46,519 nucleotides of DNA. Origin: Lachnospiraceae bacterium. Its GTDB lineage: Bacteria; Bacillota; Clostridia; Lachnospirales; Lachnospiraceae. Of the stretch, positions 33,682 to 41,824 are shown piece by piece (the stretch's first letter is position 1; every line of letters begins with the position of its first letter). The DNA is taken from the NCBI GenBank assembly GCA_017938485.1, contig JAGBBM010000062.1:1-46519 (forward strand), in the 5' to 3' direction. The notes below the pieces were generated by a model. It saw only the letters and a list, made by a program, of their open reading frames with translations. It made no database searches and had not been told where the DNA came from. Both the position numbers and the translations under genes were made by a program.

Positions 33682-36600
33682 ATGTTAACCATGGTAAATA
33701 AACTTCTTGTCAACGACAAGGTTCGTTATTTAGTGGCAGGAGGTTGTACAACATTTGTCAATTTAATAACGTTTTTTATACTAAGATGTTTTACTTCTAT
33801 AGATAGAAATTTATGCAATGTTATAGCCATTTCCATGGCTATAACATTTGCCTATTTTGCCAATAAATTTTTTGTTTTCAGAAGTAAAACCAAAGGCTTA
33901 TTTAAGACCTTAAGTGAGGCTGCAACCTTTGTGGGAGCAAGACTTGTATCCATGGGTGTAGAGATTCTTGGATTTGCTATACTCTGTGATAGTTTTCGCT
34001 TGGGTGAGCTTTTTTCTAAGCTATTTGTGCAGGTATTAGTATTTGTATTGAACTATATGTTTAGTAATATATTTGTTTTTAATAAGGAACGTCGCAGTTT
34101 TGAAGAAAATATTAAGGCAAATTACTGTTACTATTTATCCTTTATAATTGTGGCAATTCTTATGATTGCCATATGTGTGGCAGAGCAAATAGTTCCTTTT
34201 GGAAACAATTCCCTAACTATAGTTGATAGTGTACATCAGTATCTTCCTTTTCTTGCAGAGCTTAGGGATAAGTTAGTTAACGAGGGAAGTCTTTTCTACA
34301 CTTGGAATATAGCGATGGGTTCTAACTTTATGTCTCTATCGGCATACTATCTCAATAGCCCATTTAATTATTTGTTGCTCTTTTTTAGTAAAGACAATCT
34401 CATTTTGGGAATTAATTTTATACTTGCACTTAAAGTGTGTCTTTCTTCTACAACTATGGCATACTATCTTTCAAACAAGGATGGCAAGAAGAAAAATGAT
34501 GCCTATATCGTAGCTATAGCTGTGGCATATGCTCTTAGCAATTATGTGGTTGGATATTGTTGGAATATAATGTGGATGGATTGTATTTTGATGTTCCCAC
34601 TTCTTATGCTTGGCTTTGAAAAGCTTATGAGAGATAGAGATCCTAAGCTTTACACATTGGCACTGTTCTACTGCTTATATTGTAACTACTATATAGGTTT
34701 TATGATATGTATATTTTTGGTGCTTTGGTTCTTTGTTTACAAGCATCCAGGTATAAAGGACTTTTTCCTAAACGGAATTAGATTTGCGGTATGTTCTCTT
34801 TTGGGTGGAGGACTTGCCATGTTTTCTCTTGTTCCTGCCTACTTTGGCATAATGGCTACAGCAGCAGGCAATATGGAACTACCAAAGTGGAATTGGTATG
34901 GCAATATATTTGAAATTCTTAAGCAACAACTGTTTCTTACAGAAACCATAACCAATCAGACCTTTGATGGTGGAGCTAATATGTATTGTGGAATGTTTGC
35001 AGTATTTGCATTTTTCCTATACCTTTTTCACCTCAATGAAAAGTCCTTCGAAAAAATTAGAAAAATTCTGTTATTAATTATCCTCGTGGCAAGTTGCAAT
35101 AACGAATTGCTAAATTATGTATGGCATGGTTTCCATAATCAGTACGGAATTCCTAACAGATTTACGTTCTTGTATGTATTTATACTGCTTGATATCAGCT
35201 ATGAGGTATTGTGTGAACTTAAGAATACTAAACACTATGAAGTAATTATGGCAGCCATATGGGCTTTCGTGTTTGTGGTATTATGTAAGAATCAGATTCC
35301 TACTATTAGCACTAAAGTGGTAGTATGTTCCGTTATTTTAGTTGTGGTTTATGGAATATGGACTTTGCTTAGAGTATGTAAAAAAGTAAAAAAACAGACC
35401 TTTGCTTGGGTATTTACCTTTGTGTGTTGCGTGGAATTAGTTGTAAGTGGAACCTTTGGCTTCCTTGAGAATGGTTATGTTGGAATGGATGGCAAATACG
35501 ATACAACAAAGGCTATAGCAGAAGCTTACTCAGATGTTCAGGATATGGCAAAGGAAGACAATGCCGGTTTTTACAGAGTTGAGCTCATGGATTCAACCGT
35601 ATTAGATGAGGTGACCTGGCATCACCTTCCAAGTGTTGGTACATTTTGTTCTACTGTGCTTGGTGATATGGTTACAACTATGGGAAGACTTGGCTTTTAC
35701 ACAGGGGCGAATGAGTTCCTTTATATGGGATATACCCCATTTACCAATTCTATTTTTAATGTGAGATATCTCCTTGAAAGAGAGGGAGATTATAACAATT
35801 ATGATTATAATTATGTGACTTCTGTTGATGATATAGGGATATATGAGAATCCATATCCGTTGTCTATAGGTTTTTGCGTAAATGATGAAGTTTTGGATTG
35901 GAATAGAGATGATGCCAGATATGAAACTGCTCAGAATAATCTCGCCTATAGTATGGTGGGACTTAGTAACTTCTTTTACAGTATCAAACCGGATTTCATT
36001 GTTGACAGTGATTCAGGGGATTTATTCCTTAGTGGTAGCAGAGTTACATTTACACCATATAATTCTGGAAGTGGAAGTTTTATAACCTCATTCTTTGTGG
36101 AATTTCCAGGAGATTACTATGTAAACGGAAGAGGCTCGGGACTTACCAAGATTAGATTCTATGTCAATGGTGAGGAGCTTACTTACGACAGATATCAGTC
36201 ACAGCTATTCCATCTTGGACAGCTTAATGAAAATGATTATGTCACAGTTGAATTTTATTATAACAATGTTCAAAAAGACAAAGATTATACTGTAACACTT
36301 TCCACATCTATATTTGATAGGACTCAATATGAGGCGATTTATGATTTGTTAGATAACAACCTCTTAAATGTAACAGATAGTGATGATGGATATATTTATG
36401 GTGAGGTGGAGGCTTTGGAAGGCCAGGTATTATTTACATCTGTTCCGTATGATGAGGGATGGAAAGTCTTGGTTGATGGAAAGGAAACTCCATATGAAAA
36501 GGTTTGTGGCTCCTTCATAGCTATTCCACTTACAGAAGGGCGCCACACTATAGAGATGACATATATGCCTAAAGGTCTTGTTTTAGGTATATTCATATCT

Positions 36601-36714
36601 GTTATGTCATGTATAATATTTGTTGTAATTGTGGTTGCTGGCAATAGAAAAAAACATAGTAAAATACTAGAAGAAAATAGCAATAATGACATTGACCGAG
36701 AGATAAATATATAG
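33682..36714 (+). CDS. GtrA-YfhO fusion membrane protein
   Basis: 1010 aa. Residues ~10-130 are a GtrA-like four-helix domain (KVRYLVAGGCTTFVNLITFF ... FVLNYMFSNIFVFNK), a family linked to flipping or presenting lipid-linked sugars. From ~145 the rest is YfhO-like: more than ten membrane helices containing a GT-C-type loop (IVDSVHQYLPFLAELRDKL, NIMWMDCILMFPLLM), then a large extracytoplasmic beta-rich region and a final helix (~965-990). YfhO-type proteins are implicated in glycosylating teichoic acids or lipoproteins. The single-chain fusion suggests that donor flipping and transfer are coupled. Encoded directly behind the GH9 lipoprotein; AGGAG 11 bases upstream. Confidence 0.88.
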   Translation: MLTMVNKLLVNDKVRYLVAGGCTTFVNLITFFILRCFTSIDRNLCNVIAISMAITFAYFANKFFVFRSKTKGLFKTLSEAATFVGARLVSMGVEILGFAILCDSFRLGELFSKLFVQVLVFVLNYMFSNIFVFNKERRSFEENIKANYCYYLSFIIVAILMIAICVAEQIVPFGNNSLTIVDSVHQYLPFLAELRDKLVNEGSLFYTWNIAMGSNFMSLSAYYLNSPFNYLLLFFSKDNLILGINFILALKVCLSSTTMAYYLSNKDGKKKNDAYIVAIAVAYALSNYVVGYCWNIMWMDCILMFPLLMLGFEKLMRDRDPKLYTLALFYCLYCNYYIGFMICIFLVLWFFVYKHPGIKDFFLNGIRFAVCSLLGGGLAMFSLVPAYFGIMATAAGNMELPKWNWYGNIFEILKQQLFLTETITNQTFDGGANMYCGMFAVFAFFLYLFHLNEKSFEKIRKILLLIILVASCNNELLNYVWHGFHNQYGIPNRFTFLYVFILLDISYEVLCELKNTKHYEVIMAAIWAFVFVVLCKNQIPTISTKVVVCSVILVVVYGIWTLLRVCKKVKKQTFAWVFTFVCCVELVVSGTFGFLENGYVGMDGKYDTTKAIAEAYSDVQDMAKEDNAGFYRVELMDSTVLDEVTWHHLPSVGTFCSTVLGDMVTTMGRLGFYTGANEFLYMGYTPFTNSIFNVRYLLEREGDYNNYDYNYVTSVDDIGIYENPYPLSIGFCVNDEVLDWNRDDARYETAQNNLAYSMVGLSNFFYSIKPDFIVDSDSGDLFLSGSRVTFTPYNSGSGSFITSFFVEFPGDYYVNGRGSGLTKIRFYVNGEELTYDRYQSQLFHLGQLNENDYVTVEFYYNNVQKDKDYTVTLSTSIFDRTQYEAIYDLLDNNLLNVTDSDDGYIYGEVEALEGQVLFTSVPYDEGWKVLVDGKETPYEKVCGSFIAIPLTEGRHTIEMTYMPKGLVLGIFISVMSCIIFVVIVVAGNRKKHSKILEENSNNDIDREINI

Positions 36715-36778
36715 TAAAATGATATATTATGACAAAGTATTTGTCGAAGGACTAAAAATATAGAATAGGGGTGTATCA

Positions 36779-38545
36779 ATGGATAAGTTAAAAGAGCTTG
36801 GTTGGCAAAAACTGATAATTGTTGCAGCAGTAGCAGAGCTAGTGTTAGGTATTGTGTTTGGAGCTATATTTGGAGCAGTTCCTGCAGGTATTTTAACGGG
36901 TATTTTGTGTGCAGCGGTTACAGGATTTATCATTTTTGTATTATGTGGCAATGAGATAGGTGGTCATTCAAAGAATGATAAGTACAAGAAACTTTTTATG
37001 AATCTTCCTATTGGTTTTGCACAGGCAAAGATTATTACTGACTCTATGGGTAACGGAATTGGTTACTGTATAGAGAATGCAAATGAGAAGTTTGGTAATT
37101 ACTTCAATTTAGATAGCACTGATTACGAAGGCAAGATTCTTGGAGAGAGTAAGATAGACGTTCTTCAGGATATCAACGCTTGGTTTACTGCTTATAACAC
37201 TTCCGGAACAAAGGAAGGAGACTTCATGGATGTAGAGATTACCATGGAGAAGCTTGGCAAGGTATTTAACACAGTTATGTATAAGTCTGAGGCTGATTAC
37301 ATAAACATGGTAGTTATTGATATTACTGATCAGAAAGAAACAGAGAATAAGCTTTCTAAGGCAATTGAAGATGCCAATGCAGCATATAAGACTCAGGCAG
37401 AGTTCCTTGCAAATATGAGCCATGAAATTAGAACCCCTATAAATGGTATCTTAGGTATGCTCCAGCTCACTCTTATGGCTGATGATTTACAGGCAGATTA
37501 TAGAGATAACCTTTTAACTGCAAAGAATTGTGCAGATAATCTTTTAAGACTTATCAATGATATCCTTGATATAAGTAAGCTTGAGGCAGGAAAGTATAAC
37601 CTCAAGGAAGAGATATTTGATGTTAAGAGTGCAATTGAAGAAACTGTTGCTGCTCAGGTTCCAACAGCAACCAACAAGGGTCTTGCACTTGATTGTTCAT
37701 TCGGTAACAACATTCCAAAGCTTGTTAAGGGTGATGGACAGAGAATTCAGCAGATTCTCAACTGTCTCCTTTCAAATGCTCTTAAGTTTACATCTGAAGG
37801 TAACGTAAGAGTAAAGGTTGCAGCTATTGATGCAGAGAAAGAAGCTATCACACTTAGAATTGCAGTTGCAGATTCAGGTATTGGTATATCAGAGAAGGAT
37901 ATGGACAAGCTCTTTATCAGATTCTCACAAGTAGATGCATCAGATACACGTAAGTATGGCGGTTCAGGACTTGGACTTGTTATTTCTAAACAGATTGCTG
38001 AGCTTATGGGCGGTACAATTAGTGTACAGAGCAAGGAAGGTATTGGTTCAACATTTATAGCTGAGATTCCACTCAAGGTAGTTAAGGCAGCTGAGGTAGA
38101 GGCTCAGAAGGAAGCAGAAGCTAAAAAGGATGATGCGGCTATCTTCTCTATTAATGCACACAGCAAGGCTAGAATCCTTGTTGCTGAGGATGAGCCAGTT
38201 AACCAGCAGGTTATCGGTAAGCTTCTCGGTATGGCAGGCTTCTCATATGATATAGCTGAGAATGGTGAGAAGGCAGTAGAGCTCTTCAAGCAGAAAGAGT
38301 ATGACGCAGCCCTCTTTGATGTTCAGATGCCAGTTATGGATGGTATCGCTGCTACTCAGGAGATTCGTGATATAGAGAATAAGGAGCATAGAAAGAGACT
38401 TCCTATCATTGCTGTTACAGCAAGAGCTATGTTTGGTGATAAGGAACGTATCCTTGAGAATAAGCTTGATGATTACATCGCAAAGCCATACAACTTAAAT
38501 ACAGTTGTTGAAACTCTCAACAAATACATAGAAAAGAAAGACTAA
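36779..38545 (+). CDS. Hybrid sensor histidine kinase with receiver domain
   Basis: 588 aa, AGGGGTG site. Two N-terminal membrane helices (about 12-58) with almost no external loop, then a PAS-like domain (about 78-185, LPIGFAQAKIITDSMGNGIG), HisKA with ANMSHEIRTPINGILG (His ~215), HATPase (VADSGIGISEKDM, GGSGLGLVISKQ) and a receiver (ARILVAEDEPVNQ, phosphoacceptor in ALFDVQMPVMDG ~513, Lys in IAKPYN). No HPt. With so little outside the membrane it probably senses a cytoplasmic or membrane cue through the PAS domain. A perfect dyad GACAAA-GTA-TTTGTC (36731-36745) lies in its leader. Monocistronic, with a strong terminator. Confidence 0.92.
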   Translation: MDKLKELGWQKLIIVAAVAELVLGIVFGAIFGAVPAGILTGILCAAVTGFIIFVLCGNEIGGHSKNDKYKKLFMNLPIGFAQAKIITDSMGNGIGYCIENANEKFGNYFNLDSTDYEGKILGESKIDVLQDINAWFTAYNTSGTKEGDFMDVEITMEKLGKVFNTVMYKSEADYINMVVIDITDQKETENKLSKAIEDANAAYKTQAEFLANMSHEIRTPINGILGMLQLTLMADDLQADYRDNLLTAKNCADNLLRLINDILDISKLEAGKYNLKEEIFDVKSAIEETVAAQVPTATNKGLALDCSFGNNIPKLVKGDGQRIQQILNCLLSNALKFTSEGNVRVKVAAIDAEKEAITLRIAVADSGIGISEKDMDKLFIRFSQVDASDTRKYGGSGLGLVISKQIAELMGGTISVQSKEGIGSTFIAEIPLKVVKAAEVEAQKEAEAKKDDAAIFSINAHSKARILVAEDEPVNQQVIGKLLGMAGFSYDIAENGEKAVELFKQKEYDAALFDVQMPVMDGIAATQEIRDIENKEHRKRLPIIAVTARAMFGDKERILENKLDDYIAKPYNLNTVVETLNKYIEKKD

Positions 38546-38552
38546 CTAATAT

Positions 38553-38592
38553 ATAGTGCTACGAGATATGATTTTCGTAGCACTATTTTTTT
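38553..38592 (+). terminator. Intrinsic terminator after the hybrid kinase
   Basis: ATAGTGCTACGA / TCGTAGCACTAT, a perfect 12-bp stem around a 10-base loop, followed by seven Ts. Confidence 0.9.
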
Positions 38593-38615
38593 ACGTTAAA
38601 ATTTAATGAAATAAG

Positions 38616-38644
38616 TTGACTTTGTCACAACTAACTTATATACT
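38616..38644 (+). promoter_or_regulatory. Promoter of pckA
   Basis: TTGACT and TATACT with a 17-base spacer, two single mismatches from consensus. The predicted leader of about 100 bases before the ATG shows no strong hairpin. Confidence 0.65.
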
Positions 38645-38747
38645 TATGTTGGTTAACTTTTTTACTTTACTAGAAGATATGATTTGATTGTTTATTCAGT
38701 AATCTATGTAAAAAATTAATTAAAATATATTTTAGGAGGAATTTTAC

Positions 38748-40436
38748 ATGTCAACAAAAGCTTATTATCCAATTAGCGAAATCGGTGCTGGCAAGCCAGG
38801 TTTCTCTAAGACTCGTTCAATTATCGAGGCAGCTTTCTACGGAAACAACGTAGTAAAGGTTAACACTCTTAAGGAAGCTTATGAGTTAGCTAAGAACTCA
38901 CCAGGAACTATCGTAACAGATATGCCTATTTTAAGAGGTGAGGAGTTCGGTCTTGAGGCTGATGCTAAGGTTTTATTATTCAACGATGGTGCTGTAACAG
39001 GACGTTACGCAACTGCTCGTAGAATTAAGGGTGAGCCAGGCGTAGATGACGCTAAGCTTGATAAGGTAATTATGGATGCTATCTATGAGACTCGTTGGAA
39101 GACTATGTACCATGCAGAGGTATATGTTGGTCTTGATCCAGAGTTCATGGCTAAGGCACATCTCTTAATTCCAGAAGGAGAAGAGAATCTCCTTTACAAC
39201 TGGATGCTTAACTTCCAGTATATGTCAGATGAGTACGTAAAGATGTACAAGAAGTCACAGCCAATTGGTGGTGGTAACGAGCCAGATATCTATATCTTCT
39301 CAGACCCACAGTGGATTCCTGGAAACCGTCCAGACGTTGATTACAGCTGCTTAAGTGACCCACTTACTCTTTGCTACTTTGATACAAATGAGAACTGTGC
39401 TGCTATCCTTGGTATGAAGTACTTCGGTGAGCACAAGAAGGGTACACTTACTATGGCTTGGGCTCTTGCTAACAGAAATGGTTATGCTTCATGTCACGGT
39501 GGACAGAAGGAGTATACACTTGCTGATGGTTCTAAGTTCGTTGCTTCAGTTTACGGATTATCAGGATCAGGTAAGTCAACTCTTACTCACGCTAAGCATA
39601 ACGGTAAGTACGAGATTAAGGTTCTTCATGATGATGCATTCATCATCAACACTGATACTTGTGCTTCTATCGCACTTGAGCCTACTTACTTCGATAAGAC
39701 AGCTGATTACCCAACTGGTTGTGAGGATAACGCATACCTTCTTTCAGCTCAGAACTGTTCAGCTACTCTTGACGAGGATGGAAAGATTCAGTTAGTAACT
39801 GAGGATATTAGAAATGGTAACGGTCGTGCTATCAAGTCAAAGCTTTGGTCACCAAACCGTGTAGATAAGATTGATGCTCCTGTTAACGCTATCTTCTGGA
39901 TTATGAAGGACCCAACAATTCCACCAGTAGTTAAGCTTAAGGGTGCAGCTCTTGCATCAGTTATGGGTGCAACTCTTGCAACAAAGACTTCTTCAGCTGA
40001 GCGTGTTGCTGCTGGAACAGATATGAATGCTATTCGTATCGTACCATATGCTAACCCATTCAGAACTTATCCACTCGTTAACGATTACGAGAAGTTCAAG
40101 AAGCTTGTTGAGGAGAAGGATGTAGATTGCTACATCATCAACACTGGAGATTTCATGGGCAAGAAGGTTCAGCCAAAGGATACTCTTGGAATCCTTGAGG
40201 CAATCGTTGAAGGCAAGGCTTCATTTGCTCAGTGGGGACCTTTCGAAGATATCGAGATTATGGATTGGGAAGGATTTACTCCTGATCTTAACGATGCGGC
40301 TTATAAGGCAGAGCTTAAGAGCTCAATGGCTACTCGTGTTAACGCTGTTGAAGGCTTCGCTAACAACAAGGGCGGATACGATAAGCTTCCAGATGAGGCT
40401 CTTGAGGCACTTAAGAAGCTTGTTAATGTATTATAA
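38748..40436 (+). CDS. pckA: Phosphoenolpyruvate carboxykinase (ATP)
   Basis: 562 aa, TAGGAGGA site. ATP-type PEPCK family: P-loop VYGLSGSGKSTLTH (~275), metal-site KVLHDDAFIINTD, and downstream NGNGRAIKSKLWSPNR and RIVPYANPFRTYPL. Interconverts oxaloacetate and PEP with ATP/ADP in the cytoplasm. In rumen-type fermenters it often runs toward oxaloacetate, but the direction cannot be read from sequence. Codon choice is noticeably biased (GCT, TAC, AAC, GGT, CTT) compared with its neighbours, in keeping with high expression, and it has its own good promoter and terminator. Confidence 0.95.
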   Translation: MSTKAYYPISEIGAGKPGFSKTRSIIEAAFYGNNVVKVNTLKEAYELAKNSPGTIVTDMPILRGEEFGLEADAKVLLFNDGAVTGRYATARRIKGEPGVDDAKLDKVIMDAIYETRWKTMYHAEVYVGLDPEFMAKAHLLIPEGEENLLYNWMLNFQYMSDEYVKMYKKSQPIGGGNEPDIYIFSDPQWIPGNRPDVDYSCLSDPLTLCYFDTNENCAAILGMKYFGEHKKGTLTMAWALANRNGYASCHGGQKEYTLADGSKFVASVYGLSGSGKSTLTHAKHNGKYEIKVLHDDAFIINTDTCASIALEPTYFDKTADYPTGCEDNAYLLSAQNCSATLDEDGKIQLVTEDIRNGNGRAIKSKLWSPNRVDKIDAPVNAIFWIMKDPTIPPVVKLKGAALASVMGATLATKTSSAERVAAGTDMNAIRIVPYANPFRTYPLVNDYEKFKKLVEEKDVDCYIINTGDFMGKKVQPKDTLGILEAIVEGKASFAQWGPFEDIEIMDWEGFTPDLNDAAYKAELKSSMATRVNAVEGFANNKGGYDKLPDEALEALKKLVNVL

Positions 40437-40460
40437 TTAACATAAACAAATAAATAATCA

Positions 40461-40490
40461 AGGCTGTGGATTTAATCCACAGCCTTTTTT
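40461..40490 (+). terminator. Intrinsic terminator of pckA
   Basis: AGGCTGTGGA / TCCACAGCCT with a five-base loop followed by TTTTT. Confidence 0.9.
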
Positions 40491-40510
40491 ACTTATAGTC
40501 AAATATATCA

Positions 40511-40539
40511 TTGCTAATGTGTTGAAATTATATTATAAT
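40511..40539 (+). promoter_or_regulatory. Promoter of the zinc-ribbon protein gene
   Basis: TTGCTA and a perfect TATAAT with a 17-base spacer, about 55 bases before the ATG. Confidence 0.5.
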
Positions 40540-40592
40540 TTTATATAAGGTATTATAAATTAGATACTATTTTTTTGAGGGAGGATACACAT

Positions 40593-41735
40593 ATGATATG
40601 TACTAAATGCGGTGCAGAAGTGGCAGATGGAATGCGCTTTTGTACAACTTGCGGCACACCAATAGCAGCGCCGGTAGAAGATGCGGGGGACAAAACTGTT
40701 TTAATTAGTCAGGATATGGATTTAAGTGTTCAACCAAACAACAATCCATTGGGACAGACAACAGCTCCTCAGAACACACAGTTTACTAATCAGCCACAGA
40801 TGGCAGCACCATATACAGGTCAGCCAATGACACAGGGAATGAATACACAGTATACAGGTCAGCCAATGGCACAGGGGATGAATACACAGTATACAGGTCA
40901 ACCACAGATGACACAAGGTATGAATACTCAGTACACAGGCCAGCCACAGATGGCAGCACCATATGCAGGCCAGCCAATGGCACAGGGAATGAACACACAG
41001 TATACAGGTCAACCACAGATGACACAGGGTATGTATACTCAGCAACCATATGGTCAGCCTAATATGATGTACAATCAGGCACCTAAGGCACCTAAGAAAC
41101 CTCTTTCACCACAGGCTAAGAAAGGTTTAATTATTGGTGGTATTGCTGTAGCGGTTTTAGCAGTATTCTTTTTGGTTGTATGGCCAATTCTCACTCGTAG
41201 CAAACTTCAGGGAGAGTATAAGTGTAGAGATAGTTATTCAGTTAACACTATTATTTTTGACGATGGTTCATACGCAATCTATGATGAAGATGGAGAGGGT
41301 ATAGAAGCAGGAACATATGTATTGAAGGATGACAAGATAAAGATGGTTTCCTTAAATGGAGTTGAAACCACTGGTACCTTTGATGCAAAAGAAAATGAAA
41401 TCAAGCTTAAGTATCATTATTCAACATATAAGTATAAAAGCACAGACGAGAAAGAGACTTTAGGAATAAAGATTACTACAACTTATATTGAAGACTTAGA
41501 GGAGAAAGTAGCTGATGCTACAGAACAGATCTTAGGTGATTTAGATACTTATGATTACTATTATATAACTGATGATGATTTAGCAGATTCATATGGATTT
41601 GAAGAGGAATTAGCAAAAGCATTGAATTATGAGAATGACCCTACATTGCAGCTTCTTCTCGAGGATGAGTTTATGTCTATAAGTATTGAAGTATATTATG
41701 GCGACTTAGAAGTTGAAGTATATGCTTGGTACTAA
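40593..41735 (+). CDS. Zinc-ribbon membrane protein with Gln/Pro-rich tandem repeat
   Basis: 380 aa from ATG 40593 (GGGAGG upstream); an in-frame TTG at 40575 overlaps that site. The N-terminal zinc ribbon has CTKCGAEV then CTTCGTPI (residues 3-27). Residues ~64-150 are tandem repeats of YTGQPMxQGMNTQ with insertions. A single membrane helix (IIGGIAVAVLAVFFLVVWPIL, ~190-210) follows a Lys/Pro-rich stretch. The C-terminal ~170 residues contain a small beta domain (KLQGEYKCRDSYSVNTIIFD ... GTYVLKDDKIKMVS) and an acidic tail. The ribbon and repeat are presumably cytoplasmic and the beta domain external. Function unknown; zinc-ribbon membrane proteins of this layout are common in Firmicutes. Confidence 0.8.
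   Translation: MICTKCGAEVADGMRFCTTCGTPIAAPVEDAGDKTVLISQDMDLSVQPNNNPLGQTTAPQNTQFTNQPQMAAPYTGQPMTQGMNTQYTGQPMAQGMNTQYTGQPQMTQGMNTQYTGQPQMAAPYAGQPMAQGMNTQYTGQPQMTQGMYTQQPYGQPNMMYNQAPKAPKKPLSPQAKKGLIIGGIAVAVLAVFFLVVWPILTRSKLQGEYKCRDSYSVNTIIFDDGSYAIYDEDGEGIEAGTYVLKDDKIKMVSLNGVETTGTFDAKENEIKLKYHYSTYKYKSTDEKETLGIKITTTYIEDLEEKVADATEQILGDLDTYDYYYITDDDLADSYGFEEELAKALNYENDPTLQLLLEDEFMSISIEVYYGDLEVEVYAWY
40782..41043 (+). repeat. Coding minisatellite in the zinc-ribbon gene
   Basis: Imperfect 39-42-base units coding for YTGQPMTQGMNTQ-like peptides, about five units, two of them interrupted by a PQMAAP insertion. Third-position differences are few (for example CCAATG/CCACAG), suggesting recent or homogenised duplication. 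Confidence 0.8.
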
Positions 41736-41761
41736 AATTAGTTAAGTTTTATTAATAAAAT

Positions 41762-41807
41762 AAGACACAGATTATTGTTTAATAAGATAATCTGTGTCTT
41801 GTTTTTT
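41762..41807. terminator. Bidirectional intrinsic terminator
   Basis: AAGACACAGATTAT / ATAATCTGTGTCTT, 14 perfect pairs, 11-base loop, T-run to the right and A-rich to the left, between converging genes. Confidence 0.88.
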
Positions 41808-41824
41808 ATTATATTAAAAGAATG

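Noticed and set aside
40722-41049. Two antisense Cys/Leu-rich frames over the zinc-ribbon repeat
   Set aside because: They mirror the minisatellite and have no start signals.
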